From: Setophaga petechia
Lineage: Eukaryota; Chordata; Aves; Passeriformes; Parulidae
NCBI GenBank assembly: GCA_024362935.1
Contig: JANCRA010000003.1
Coordinates: forward strand, 51,621,844-51,685,843
Length of the DNA: 64,000 nucleotides
Direction: 5' to 3'
The notes below the pieces were generated by a model. The model was not told the DNA's origin. It ran no database searches and saw only the letters and a list, made by a program, of their open reading frames with translations. The position numbers and the translations under genes were made by a program. Of the stretch, positions 35,001 to 48,539 are shown one piece after another. The stretch's first letter is position 1, and the number at the start of each line of letters is the position of its first letter.

Positions 35001-37145
35001 AACTCCTTTGGTTCTGATTTTCTTCCTTCAATTCCATGCTTTCAGGGACCAAATATTATGGGGAAAAAAAGGAAAAAAAACCAACAAAACCAGAGAACCC
35101 CAAATAACCACCAATGGGTTAATAAAACCTGTCTACCAACTTCTATTTCAACTTGCTCCAGAGCTGTGTCCACTGACACCCAGCAGCCTGCACAGACTGG
35201 AACTCATGGCCAGGGTGACATTGCTATGTGACAGAGCTCTTCTAACCAGCCAGAGATTTCCACAGCATGCTGGTTAGGGAGGAAGGCACTGCCAATCAGT
35301 TCTGAAAAGTTTCTCCAGACATAGCAGTGCTGACAAGAACATGGGGACATTTTTTCACCCTCAGGAACTCGCCTGTGACTGTCAGCTGATAAAAAGACTT
35401 TGTGAGAATTACTGAAGCAACATGTACTCCATGTGGCAATCTGTCCCCTCGTGTGGTACTGAAATAAAACAATTCAGTATGTTTTCCCAGAACATATTAT
35501 ATTTTATCTTTTTTTAATCTGTTAAGCTTAGATTCTTTAGCAACAAGCTTATGCAACTTCTCTGACAACAGTCTTTGTTAAGTTTAAGAGGAGTACACTT
35601 CCATGTCCCAGGTCTTGAAGCGAAAATAAAATGATGCAGTACTTTTTGTCACCTCCTCCTGACAATTCTTTGCTTTGACTTGGCAGAACAGCCCCAGCAA
35701 ACTGTGATTGCTGGTGTACAAAATAGAGCATTTGTTCCATGAACAAAGGGAAAACAGAGTCTTGCAAGCTCCCTACACTGCTGAGCTGTTCTCTGGGTAC
35801 TACCCAGGAAAAAAAAGTAACAGGACGTTTCAAGAGCATCTCAAATTAATAGTTTTTATTTGAAACAATGTCATCTATTTCTGTCAGAGGGAGTAATTTA
35901 GAGCTTTCACAGCCTGCCTCAGGGTACTCCAGTTCTGAAGACCCTACCCAGGCAAAGCAGGATTCTGTTTCAATAAGGACTTGATCATTCACCCTGAAGC
36001 ACTGGGTCCCACTGCTGCAGTCCCTGTATATGGTTATTCCATGAAAAATACATTCTGCTGCACTAGGCTATCTTACTGCCTCCTGTGAGTGAAGCTGCAG
36101 GTCTAGGCCATTTGTATTTTGCCTTGCCCTACTTCAAAATATTTCAATCAGAACTTGAGTATTGCCTTCTGATACGAACATGGAAAAATGCCTAAAGCTA
36201 TCTGGATTAAATTTGGCACAAAACAGTGCTCTGAAAGTATTATTTAACTACTTTTAGCCTACAGCAAGGGCTTTACAGCCAAGCTATAAACTCCCTAATA
36301 ATAAGATGCCTAATAAAAGTGCTGACAGACCATTCAGAGTTTCAGCAGTGCTCATTAAAATGCACTAGAATAGAACATTCTCAGGATGACGGATTCTCAG
36401 TGCCCAGGAACACCCAATACCTTAACAAATACCCACATTTCTCAGCATGTGCACCACAGACTCACTGCTTCTCCCTGGACAGCTTGGAATTACATTACTT
36501 GCTGGAAAATAATGACTTTGGCGCTGAATATTAATGACCTGTTTAACAACTAACATAAAATCATATCCTACCTCTCTGGAAAGTACATGCAACTTTAACC
36601 AATATTTCCATAAAAATTAACATCAAAGGAATATTTTTACTGAAGGATTTCAAAATGGATTGCTTTGCTTCAGGGCTTTATTTTTTCTGTGTGTCCAAAC
36701 TCTTCTTTTTATTCACAAATCTGTTTAATTTTGAAAATAGGTCCACATGCTACAGGATTTCCCTTTAATCATACAAACTATTCCTCTGAAACATCAGGAA
36801 AGGACATAAATGGTGTTTGCTCTTCTAAAAGTCACATGTTCAACCATTTAGGATACACAAAAGTATTTTGGTACTTGCTCCCATGAACAGCAAAATAGCA
36901 TCCAGACTTGGATTAGTAGTCTGTAAACACAGGGGCTGGGAGGATTTTTAGTTCCTATGAAGGGAATTCCCAAGAAGCAGAAAAACAGGAACCTCACACT
37001 TGTTTTATGAGATTTTTATGAAATTATTATGAAATTACAAATTCACAGCAGAATTTATGCTTTTGCTTATTGTTATCTCCTCCTCAGAGCAGGGATAACT
37101 TCAACAATAAATTAAGGATAACATGAAGGATGAGTCAGCTTGCTT
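32027..37145. other. Unique AT-rich DNA, nothing recognised
   Basis: No exon, RNA gene or mobile element was recognised. The region is notably repeat-poor for 5 kb. Confidence 0.45.
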
Positions 37146-37149
37146 ATTA

Positions 37150-37212
37150 CAGTCTTGTCTCACTAAATTTTGGGTTAGACTAGAGGTCCCTTCCAACCCC
37201 AACTATTCTGTG
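37150..37212 (+). mobile_element. CR1 3' terminus scrap, plus strand
   Basis: TTTTGGGTTAGACTAGAGGT, CCCTTCCAACCCC and AACTATTCTGTGAA are the bird CR1 3' end, truncated to about 60 bp. Confidence 0.85.
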
Positions 37213-40200
37213 AATTTTCAATGTCTCAAGGAAAGAGGTCCTATATCTGCACTTTCCCCATCAAGATACAAAGGTGCTCCTGCTCCTCTTGGAAATATCT
37301 TTGTCATACACGCAATCACTAAATCTTTACTGAGCTCTAGGGTAAAGGCAGAGCCCAGGCTCACCCATCCTCCTGGTTCCAGTGACAATTAATAAAATGC
37401 CAAATTAATGCTGAAGCAAGAAATCCCAACCTAAGTCCTGGAATACCTGCCACTGGAGCCATGCTTAATCTTTTCATACTCTTGTTAGTCCATGCAGAGC
37501 AGGACATAAAACAAAGGAAGTCCCACTGACTCCTTCAGTCACAAATCCCCCCAGGCAATTATTACCTTAAAACACAAATGGAATTTTGACACAAAGCCTC
37601 ACTGGCAGGACACTGGGCAGCAGAATGCTTCAATCCAATAATAGGAAAGGTGCAAAGAACAAAAAAGAATATTGGCTAGAGAGCACACGTAATGCTTGAC
37701 TACTTAAATGTCAACAAAAGTAAATGAATTATTTAATTCAAATGTATAAAACCAAATATATGTCTTGTTGTAAATCTTTTCTGATTTAGAAAAAGTGGGG
37801 CCTTTTTATTTTTTAATTGTCTATAAAGCATCTGTTTGCCAGCACAAAAACATGATTTTTCATAGCAATTATTGATCTCTACAGAGCCTCTAATGGGACT
37901 GGCAGTCACAGAACCATACAATTTTCAACATCATAATGCAGCCACAGGCAATGTTTCTGCTTTTACGAGGCACTGGAGCCTGAAGTACCAGGTTGCTTGA
38001 AACATCATTTCTTAGTGGGAAATAACTGTAACACACAAGGATCCAAGTTGTTGACAACTTTTTTTTTCATTTAAGAACTGAGTGACATGTACAACACGTT
38101 CCTTTTAACCAAACAAGTTTTCTTTGTTGCTCAGAAATGGTTTCTGGAAGCCTGGAGCCAGCACTCCCCAATGCTTATGTTGCCACAGTTCTGTAGGTCA
38201 GAAAGTTCTCCATACATTAACTATTCCTCTTTTATGGTGACCCACCTATTCAAGCTCTCTTATTTAACTAGACAATATATCAGCTGAGAAAAACTAGACA
38301 GCAATTACGGAAAATTAAAAAATGCTACTAATAGATGTGCTACAAAATAGTCAGAGAAATTACACGCTCATTCCATCTCAAGAATGGAGGGGTGTAAGAA
38401 CAGATTTTCAGCCACAATTGTGGATTTTCTTGCCTTACACATTTCTTCTTTTAATCTTAAACTCTTGGATGTTTCTAAGAAGACATACAGATATCTTTGC
38501 CAGTGTGTCCAGGACAGTGTTTTATACCCTTCCTCTGCTTTGTGAAAAAGCTTCTGCATTCTCTTCTATTTCTGACTATTACAAAATTCTTTTTTAGAAA
38601 CCACAATTTTTCCTATAAGAAATCAAGTACTTAAGAATTTATCCCCTTATTACCCTATCCATTACCTCATTACAGAATTTAGTTCCTCTTAATGTTTTTT
38701 CTATAAAACTTCCGACTTCATTCTCAGAAATCCTTCACCAGGAAAAAATATGAAACTTCAGATAGACTGTCTGCTTTTTGCAGCCTGAGGTCTCAACCAC
38801 AAGAGATTCAACATTCAGCAGACTCAGATTTGTGCTACAGCTGTCAATTGTTCTCTGGTTCAAGCAATCCATTCAGGTTTTACTTGCAGCCGATTCAAGG
38901 TCAGAAATCTTTCTGTCAGAGCTGAAAAACATTCCAGCTGCTGCTGATCACCACTAGAAAAACAGGAGTCTTATGCCCTATGAGAAAATGGTGGATAAAG
39001 GAAAAAAAATTTAGGCTGTTAATGCATTCCATAAATAAAGTTCATTAAAATCTCCTACAACAAGGGATCATCTCTGTTATTCACATTAATGAAAGTCTGA
39101 CAATTTAATTAAAAAATATTTGCAACTGCAATTCAACCACCTTTTTTTTCATAATCAATTTTTGATTCTTAATACACTTTTTAATGGCAGAGGGCCACCT
39201 CTTTTGTTATAAAAGGAGGAAACAAGAAGAAAACCCAAGTTTGTGGCATACAGTGAATCCCAAGAAGCTGCAGTTTTCCCCTCATCTGCACACTTTACCA
39301 TGCAGCAAGGTCACCAAAAGCAACTGCTTGATTTATCAGACAGATTTCAAATCAGGAAAAAAAAAAAGGAAACTAAAACAAACAACTCCAATTTCCAGTT
39401 GATGCAGTGCTCTTCTATCTGACCCAGTGTTTCAGAGCATCAGATAATAAACCAAAGTCACTGCACAAAATCTCTTTAATAGCCTAGCAAAAAAGGAGTT
39501 GTAAATTAAAATGCCTTAGGGATAGATAAAAGTACAGCGCAGCAAAGAAAAGCAGAGGAGTATGACAAGCTGATCAGGTTCACTTGAAGTTTTTCAAGAC
39601 TGAACAGACCCTCACTTCTATAGAGGTAAGGTTAAGGTTAGAGAAGAAAACACCACAGAAACTTTGATAAGACCTGTCAAACTCTAAGGATGCATTGTAT
39701 AGAAAATTAACAAAATCAGATATTAAGTATTAGTATTAAAACATACAGCACTTCTGTGAATCTAATCTCAGCTATGTTGAGAGCCCCCTCCAGGACACTT
39801 GTTTCAGAGCTGTCACTGTTGCAGGGGATCCAGAGACAAATGTCCATTATGAGACATCAGTCAGACACTAACCCTTTATGTGAAGTGGTACTAGGTGTGT
39901 GAGAACACTCAAATTCTCCTGTTACAATCACACAACAGCCTGTGGTCCCACCGAGGCAGGTGTTTGTTACAAGCTCACGTTGACACTGAGATGTCTCCTC
40001 CACGATTGTTCTGCTGCCAAACACACACCAGCTCCTGTTTGATTATGCAAAAATGTCTGTTCCACAACAGTACCCCCCTGCTCCAGCCACCAAAACACCC
40101 CATTCTAGCTCAGCTGCAATATAATTTGTATTTTAGGTGTCCTGTTTTGGGGAGAGCCAGAGTAAAGCAGCAAGATGGTAGGATTAACATGCCAACACAC

Positions 40201-41655
40201 TGTCATATTTAGATTAAAAAAAATTTACTTCAGAATTTCATAGCATTCTTTTGTTGATCCACATACAATGTGGTGAAGAATTATTGAATGGTGGATTTCT
40301 GCTGCATATTTCAGATTGAAAGGCCTCCTCTTGAAAGGCCTTCCTATTATTCTGCTCCTGAAATAACGAAGCATTAATCCAGCTGAAATGAAAATCTCCC
40401 TTCAAATCCTAGGGTCTATCTATAGGTACGGTTTTTAATATACAGAAGATTAAAAATGCAGGAACACAAGAATATCCCTGTTGGGATATTTCAGTGGCAT
40501 CTTATTAGGAGAAAGATATTGGAAAGTACACCCTTGCCTGTTCCCTTGGTGTCTTTGCGTGGACTTGTTGCCCATGGATTCAAATCTGCCTCCACATCCT
40601 CCTTTGACAATACATCTCAGAATTCCAAGTGCTTTCTCCCAAAATTTAAACCAAACTCCAAACAGTTTCATCAATACACTGCAGCTCAAACATGCAGGAT
40701 AGGGAAATAACAACTCTGTATTCATTTTACCCATGACCTTCATGATTTTGTGAACACTGATCATATCAACTTTCAGCCTTATTATCTCCTAGCTGCGTTT
40801 TTCCCCAGCCTTGTCTTTTCCTTATAAAGTGACTGCTCTGTTTCCATTAATCATTTGGACTCCTGTACACAAATACATTGTGAAAATCATCCTCCACACA
40901 GACAGACATAAATAATGCATGAATTTTCTCAATACCTCTTGATCAAGACTACGCTTTGGCGCTTGGTAAAAACAGAGATGAATTCTGCTGAATCTAGCCC
41001 CCATCCTGTGGTAGGATTTTATCACTGATTTGCCAGATAAGGCATAGCAAGAAGTATGACAGGATCATGCCACAGGTCAGGAGAACCCTGGAAATTCCAA
41101 GCGTGATGTAGACCTTTGCCACTGTTGTCAGCAGGAAAAATTTAAAAGTATCCCATGACAAATTCCACCGGGCTCTTCCCTTTCCCGCCAGACATTTGTT
41201 TGGGTACTTCCCCAAATAAATCATCACCAAACCAAGGAACTCTTAGAGAAATAAAAGATATGTTGGTGTTAGGAAAGACAGTTTTGTAGGGGAGCTACAC
41301 ATGCACAGACTTCATTGTTTAATCAAGTGTTTCCCGTTCTTCTTCTACCTCTTTTCTGAGATTTCCCTCATTCAATGTCCTGAAGGAATCCAAAAGGGCA
41401 GTGGACACTTCTCAGAGTACCTTTTACTGAGAATCATTTCTAAACACAAGTGAGGTTAACTGCAGTTCAAAGCATTTGCAAAATTAGAGCCTGGCTCCAG
41501 GAGTACTGATGCAAAAAACCCCAACAGGTGCACAGGAGCTGTAAGGAAAGAAGGGCATCTCTGGAAATTTTGGGTATTGGAATTTACAGGATTACAATTT
41601 CCCTGTGTTTTAAATAACAAAAGCTTTAGGCCTACTTCAAGTGCAGCACTGCATT
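37213..41655. other. Unique AT-rich DNA, nothing recognised
   Basis: No exon, RNA gene or mobile element was recognised. The frames at 38322, 39895 and 40450-40764 lack domains. Confidence 0.45.
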
Positions 41656-41661
41656 ATGTAA

Positions 41662-41693
41662 TACAGTGTTCCTATACAGTGTTCCTATACAGT
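41662..41693 (+). repeat. 13-bp tandem repeat, about 2.5 copies
   Basis: The unit TACAGTGTTCCTA is repeated twice and followed by a partial third copy. Confidence 0.85.
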
Positions 41694-44600
41694 TTCTCCA
41701 GAGCTCAAGAGTGAGATGTTGCTCCCATCACCACTATTTTACTGAAAAAAAAGGAAAAAATTTGGAAATTCTTGTCTTACAGAATTTAAATCACAGCAGA
41801 ACATCTTGCCTTTTTTTTTCCCCTTGATATATGTAATTTTCTAACAGTTTTACATAACATAAATCTGAAGAGTAGCTCTGGCTCACTTCAAAATAAATAA
41901 GGTATCATTTGAACTGCCAAAAAGAAAATGCAAAACATTACTTTCTTTCAAGCCTGTAAATTGGATTTTCTTAACAGTGGAGTTGCATGTTGGTTTGAGT
42001 CACAAATATCTTTGCAAAAATATATAGACACACAGAATTTTGGAGTTTAGATTCAGCTGAATACACCACTACTGATGGTGCTTAGGAAATCACAGCACTC
42101 ATCTTTCTGAGAATGTCTCTTCAGAAACAGAAGCAGAAAACACACAGTTATGTTCACCATCCTGCAAACATTGTCTCTATTTTGTAAGAAGCAGTCCCTG
42201 AAAATTAAAATTATAATGACACACCGAAGAAAATATTTTTTGTGAAATAAAAAGCATCAACTAGAAACACGTAGAATGTCAACTGAAGCAATTATTTCCA
42301 TTTTGTTTGCATTTCAGATTACCTGCTAGTATATTCCTGTTTACCAAAACACCATCACCACAATCAGCAAACGGAATGGAGCTACTTAGAATTGGGAAAA
42401 GGTGCCATTCTCATGTACTTTGGAAGTGTTCTTGCACAAATTCTGCTTGCAGCTACCAGTTTCCTGCAAAACTTTCTTGCCAAAAGATCAAACTGTGTAG
42501 TTTAACTCAAACAAAAGTCCCTGTGAGAATTCTGCTTGATTAAGGACAGATTAAAGGCTGCACATTAACACCCAAAGGCTAAATTTTTTCAAAACATGCA
42601 GATAATTTAGAAACCCTTTTTCCCATCAGTTTTAATCAATGATCTGCTTTGAAAACCTCAGTCCAACTGTGTATTGGATTAAAACAGAAGAGCCAGCTCC
42701 TGAGGCAATTCATAAGTGCATCAACAGATTTAAACAATGCCAAGTAGATAAGGAACTGGCATCGAGGGACAGGGCTTTCAGGAGTGTTTATTCTTCTTCT
42801 TCCTTGGATCTGATCACAACATTTCCATTTATTTTAACAAAGCAGAGTTCAGACAACATCTACTGTGCTTCACCACTATTAACTGATTTATAATGGCTAT
42901 CTATCCTTTGTAGGATACATCTTCTAATTTGTCATTCCAATCCACTCCTCTCCTTGCTTTACAGCATCTTACAGGATCCCAGACCAAATCTGTATCACAG
43001 TTTAGAACTGCCAACAGCAGAGCAGGATGAACCCCTACCCAGTTATTGCCTCACTCAGAACTGGCTTTGGTGCAAAGTCATTGGTTGCACAGCCACACAC
43101 AGCCACCATGAGCTGAACAACACCAATAATGGCTAAGAATCTGAAAACAGTCAAGTTTGGCAAGAGCTTTTTTTTTACTGCTGTCCCACACAGTCACCTA
43201 GACCTGTGCTACCCTAGAAGCAGCACAGTGCTTCAAATCCTGATTTGAATCTTTCTTAATGTATTCTTTCATCCAGCTGTGAAATAACACAGGTTAAGCC
43301 AAGGTATCAGTTCCAAGTGTTGCCATGGTAGACAAACAGCACGTCCTTATTCCATTTTGTAACCAAGAAGCCAGATCTAACCCAGTATCTTTAAAGAACT
43401 CCTATTTCCTGGCCTTCTAGGTTCATATAGGTTAAAAAAGCAACAGATTCTCAGTCAGAGCTATCAAAAGCTGAAGAGAACTTGGTAAAATTTGCTTTTC
43501 CAGAAAACATTACCATACTTTCCTTTTACAGGAATTTTCTTATTTTAAGATGGGTCACAAGAGTTAAATGCAAAAACTTTAGCACTTAGACAATAAGCAA
43601 AATACCTAATCCCACCCAGCTGGTTATGAAAGGTAAATTACACTTCTCCAATCATCCAAATGTGGAGAACTGCAACCAGCATTCCTCACTGACATCCCAA
43701 ATGCAGAGTGCTGCTCTGGAGTGCTTGGGGCTCACCTGTTTGTTGTGTGCCACACACACATCTGGGTGCCAGAGCTGCTGCAGCTGTTACTGAGAGAGGG
43801 ACATTCATGCAGCTGTGGGAGAGGCACACGTGGCTTTCCTGAGCTGCTCCCACAATGAAGGAACTGATAACACTTCTAAAAAGCCCACAGATTGTACACA
43901 ACGTTCTACTGAGAGGCAACACACAAGCAAACCTAAAAACTAGGTAAATATTTCCACATTTTCTACCAGTCATAAGCAGTTCTTGGGACAATCATATTCT
44001 CTCCTTAAATTCTTGATGAATGTGATTGCTACTAGGCGTTTTTTTGCTTTTTGGGTTGTGATTGCAGCTGGTATAATTTTCTCTTTTTTTCTTTTTTGTA
44101 ATCATTACCTTGCAGAGAGAAAATGAATTGGTTCTCGTACCTAAATGTGTTAAAATCAGTCAGTGGAGCACACTTCAGAATGAAGGGCCCTTGAGGAAAA
44201 GGATAAAAAAAAAGATTTTTAAAAAGGGTTTAGTATCTCGATTACAGTTCTAAAAAGCAAGAAGTTTGAAAAGTTTTCTGTGAACCATTTAATATCTCTA
44301 AGCTCCATGACATCAGCTTCAACTCAAGATTTTACAAGACCTGGCTCACTTGAGCACAATTTTAAATAAGTTTTTTCAGAGACTTCAGCAGTTTTTGGTC
44401 AGTCATTCCATAGCTACTTAAGAGGAAAAACCACAAATTGTGGCCAAATTCTCTGAATGAGCCCTGAGATACAGGCACAGAGATAAAAAGTAATTTCACT
44501 AGTGTACATCCCAACATGCAGTATCATATATCCTTACAGATAGCTTTCAGAGTGACACAGAGCTTTACACCACTTAAAGACACTGCTGCCTTCTGGGGCT

Positions 44601-47385
44601 TTTCCTTTCTGTAGTTGAAGTGGCTTGAAGTAACTTTCATTCATTCATGCACAGCTGCACCAACCACCCAGGAAGCACAAAAAAGAGGAATTTCTTCACA
44701 ATAACCCTCTTTTATAAACATTTGAAAAACACACTTGGCTAAAAATTACTCATTTTCCAATGTAGAGCTGTTTTGTTTTGGCTTTTTTTAAAAATCATTA
44801 TCAGTGACTTCAATTTCTTTCAGAAACATACTGATTTCAGTGCTTTTAAATCAGCAAGTCAGTTTCAATACACATTTGTATCAACCTTGATGAGGCTAGG
44901 TTGAAATATCTCTATATCACATCTAGCTCCACTCAGTGACAAAATAGCACAATTTCCTTTTTATCTGCTCTACTCTATTTATTAAAGAGTTTGTCTAAAC
45001 AACTGTTTCACCATATTTATGTGTTAAGAATTATCTACTCCATCACCCTTTTCTTCCCTCTTGTACTACTCCTGAAGTGGTCTGTGGTTTCTCTTCACAA
45101 AGTTTATAGAGATACTCAAAGATGAAACTTGCTTATCGCACAAACTGCAAGCTTTTAGTGCTTCCTTTCTGCAACTTGAGCATTTTAATAGCATGCATTC
45201 CCTTGGAGTTTTGAGAAAAGACAACATATTAAATCAAACTCCTGGCTTAGGAACTTGATAATGTCCCGAAATCACTGCTTGTCCTGAACTGCTCCCTCCA
45301 AGCAAAACAAGGAAAGTTTTGAAGGAAATAATTTCTCTTGTCTTGCCTGGGATAACAGCATCGATGACTCTGTACACTGCCACCCTCACAGGCTTGCAGA
45401 AGCATTTGTGTGACCACTCCTAAAGCACTTGCAATGAAACACTTTACGAGGGGCTATTTCAGCTGTACTTGTGCTTCTGACATTCCTGTTAGCACCCAAG
45501 TGTTCCCTGGAAATTTCTGGATATTTAATAGCAAGAAAAGAGTATTTGGTCCTGGGGATTTGAGAAGGTCTACATGGAACAGGGAAGCATGAAAGGAGTT
45601 CTCTATGAGCAACTGGTAAATGGGAGCCTCAAGTCTTTTCCCCTACCTATTGCTTTTCCTATTTGGGCTCAAGGATACAAGACACTGGATATTTTAATAA
45701 TGTACTTATAAAGACAAGAGATGATCTCTCTCTATATGTATAAATACATGTGATTGACTTGTTAAAAAACAATTTCCCATTGACAGTGGCTTTTTAATCA
45801 AAATCAGGACACATTAACAATCACAGCTGACACAAAAATGTAACAGTTAAATCTTACTAAGTTCAAAGTAGTTAAGAACTCTTGCCTTTCCTTAAACACT
45901 CTCAAACTCTCTTTTAGCAATAACTCTAAAGAATGGCTCTTCATACCACAGATATCAATGCATGAAAGGAGGAAAGACGTTAAGAATAGATGGATTCAAA
46001 TGCAGGGAAAACAGATTCAAATTAGGCTGAGAACACCTCATTCCAAGCACACCAGGAAAGCGCCCTGAGAGAGACATGAAACCAACACACAGATTTTTCT
46101 TTCACATTTGAAGCTGATCAAAGCTGAATCGTAAAAAGCTCTATGCAAGCTAAGTTCCAGAAGATTAAACAACATCCAGAACAAAAGGAAACACTTTTTT
46201 TCCATGAGCTGCTTTGTCTGACCAGAACATTACTTCATTAGGCCTTTTTCCATCTCCTAGTTCAATCACCCCATGGCCAGAGTAACTACCTGAAGCTGTG
46301 CCTTCCTGGCAGCCTGAAGAGACTGATGCCCTTTTTACAGCTCAGCTGCAAATCATGCACCTAAGACAGCTTTATGATTAGGTGTGAGGCAATGAGGAGG
46401 AAAGACAACTAATATATCCACATTTTAATATGGATCTGAAGTGCCTAATGATAACAACATGTTGATTTGAACAGCTACTCGCTTCAATCTTCTAATTTAC
46501 TGATGGAAGGACTAATTTATTTTATGCAAAAATTCAAAGGAAAGTTCAAGAAGACAGCCTGAGAAGCCTTCTATAAAAAGATACTTTCAAATGATTGACA
46601 TTGCCACAGCTATCTGCAAGGCATTTTCAGCAGATATTGATTTTGTTGATGTAAGTGCAATTCATAGATAAATATTGCTCCACAGAACACCCTGTTTACA
46701 GAATTTTCTATGAGACTAAGGAGAAGAAACTTTTGTTGATCAAGTTAATGAATTAGGAACAAATATTGCTTTGAAAAAACTTTTGCAGAGAATTTTTTCC
46801 CTGCATCTAATGAAAACATGAAACTGGTTAGTGAAATATACATAAAGTAAATGCATTTTCAGGCAAATTCAAGGTGAACAGTGAATTTTTTTCCCCCTCA
46901 TACTATATGAAAGCTAAGATATCCCAAAATTTTGGGAGGGAGTGACGGGAGTAGAATACATATTTAAATTGTGTATTTGTTTCTGGGTTTTTTATTTGAT
47001 TGTTTAGCAGTTGCTTTGGTTTTTTGAAGATGAAAAAGGAAGCACCCAAAATGAATGTTGGTTTTCTGTGGAAGTCCCAATATTGTTTCTGTCAGGAGAG
47101 GTGATGCACACTGAGACCTCATCATTTCTATCAGAAACACAGCAATACCAGAGACTGATATTAAGATTAAGATTTGATATCTTCATCATAAAATATCATA
47201 GTTTTTTCCCTGCAGCCTCCGCACAGACAGAAAATGGGGAGCACAAGCAATTGCTCCCTTTCATAGGAAAACCTGTCAATTTCAGCACTTTTAAGGGATA
47301 AGGCCTAAAAAAGTGAATAGGAATATGTGACATGAAAAGATAATTTTCCTTTTATTTTTGTGTTTGAAAGGTCTCTCAATTAGCA
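41694..47385. other. Unique AT-rich DNA, nothing recognised
   Basis: No exon, RNA gene or mobile element was recognised. A 96-codon frame at 47011-47301 (plus) just left of the CpG patch shows no domain. A pyrimidine-rich CCCTGCAG sits near 47209-47216 but has no matching donor that I can defend. Confidence 0.4.
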
Positions 47386-47387
47386 GG

Positions 47388-47695
47388 TGTACGGAGGAGT
47401 GCCGTGTTTTTATAACCACGCCCTGTGCTAGGCCGCGCCCGTGTGAGGGGAAGCACGGCCCGGCCCCGTGGGCTCGGCTGGCAGCGCCTCAGGGGGAAAA
47501 AAAATAACCAAAAAACAAACAAAAACCACTTAAAAATGGGCACCCGGGGTGAGGGACAAGTGTGACAAGTGGTCGTGACATCGGAGAAGCGGAGGGGAAG
47601 AGACAAGGCGTGACTGAGCGTGACTGTCCTTGCGGCCAGCGCTGAGAGAGCCTGAAGGAGGAGCTGCCACTCCCCGCTCCCTGCGCTGCTCGGAA
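47388..47695. promoter_or_regulatory. CpG-island-like patch, possible promoter
   Basis: About 300 bp rich in GC and CpG: TAGGCCGCGCCCGTG, AGCACGGCCCGGCCCCGTG, GGTCGTGACATCGGAGAAGC and GCGGCCAGCGCTGAG. The surrounding DNA is AT-rich. KLF/SP-like boxes (CCACGCCC at 47416, CCGCGCCC at about 47433) lie 8-30 bp downstream of a TATA-like TTTTTATAA (47406-47414). An A/C-rich interruption near 47495-47535 splits the patch in two. This is the best promoter candidate in the window, but neither an exon nor a transcription direction can be shown. It could also be an orphan CpG island or part of an ancient GC-rich element. Confidence 0.5.
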
Positions 47696-47877
47696 TTACT
47701 GCTTTAATCTGTTTTTTACCTCCTTGTACAAATCTATTTTCATTGGAAATAGCTTAACCTCGCCAAGCTGAGCCTGTTTTGCCCTGGGTGCATCCTGTCC
47801 CTGTCCTTAATTTGAGCCAGAAGCTTTTCCCCTATTGCCAGCCGGGGTCTGTGTGCAAATCACAAACAGGATGGGAC

Positions 47878-48500
47878 TGCTGGGAACGTGCCTTGAGCTG
47901 GTTTATTTTCCAGCATCATCCTCATTCCATGGTTATGACAATGGGAAGATGCCACCAGCTCACATCCCAGGCAGCAGACCAAGAACTTAATGCTACAACG
48001 TACTTTAAAAGTTTTTTGCCCAATCACAAAAAGCAAAAGCACATTGACAGTAGTTCTATCCAACCACTATAAGCACACCTACCTTCAGTGAAAACACTGC
48101 TTGCTTATTTCAAACACAATACCTGCTTGTAAGCCTTAAAACGCAATGCACAGAGCTCCATTATTAAGCTCCTAATATCTGGCTAGATATACTTTTCTGT
48201 AGCTTAGGGAGTTATTCTACACAGGTGTTAATACACAGACCATTGTTCTATTTGTCCTTACTTTTCTACTTCTTACATAATTTTTCTGCTGACCAATCTT
48301 ATAGCTACTGCTTAGCTCTAATCACAGTTCTGCTGTCTCTGAGGCCAGCCTTTTGCAGCTTTCTCAAAACCCTCATATTTTAAGGATTCACACATTCCCC
48401 CATCTTTTCTCTCGCTACTCTGAGGAGGAGGGTGAGAGAGCAGCAGGGTGGGCGCTGGGCAGCCAGCCAAGGATGCCCTCCACAAAAAGCCTGCACTTGT
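47878..48500 (-). mobile_element. LTR on minus strand (class II-like ERV), right end approximate
   Basis: The left end is TGCTGGGAACGTGCC, followed by GAGCTGGTTTATTTTCCAGC. Read on the minus strand this places an AATAAA poly(A) signal (plus TTTATT, 47902-47907) close to the 3' end. The interior matches a songbird LTR I recall (TCTATCCAACCACTATAAGC near 48056, TTATTTCAAACACAATACCT near 48106, TAAGCCTTAAAACGCAATGC). The right end lies somewhere between about 48470 and 48540. There are no internal genes and no target duplication was found. Confidence 0.65.
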
Positions 48501-48539
48501 GCTTTGGATAAAAAGGAATCTTAAATCCGCAGGAAGCCA

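Noticed and set aside
39608..39642. Telomere-like GGTTAAGGTTAG
   Set aside because: Only about two degenerate units; does not amount to an interstitial telomeric repeat.
47011..47301. 96-codon plus frame next to the CpG patch as a coding exon
   Set aside because: No recognisable domain and no defensible splice donor; position alone is not enough.
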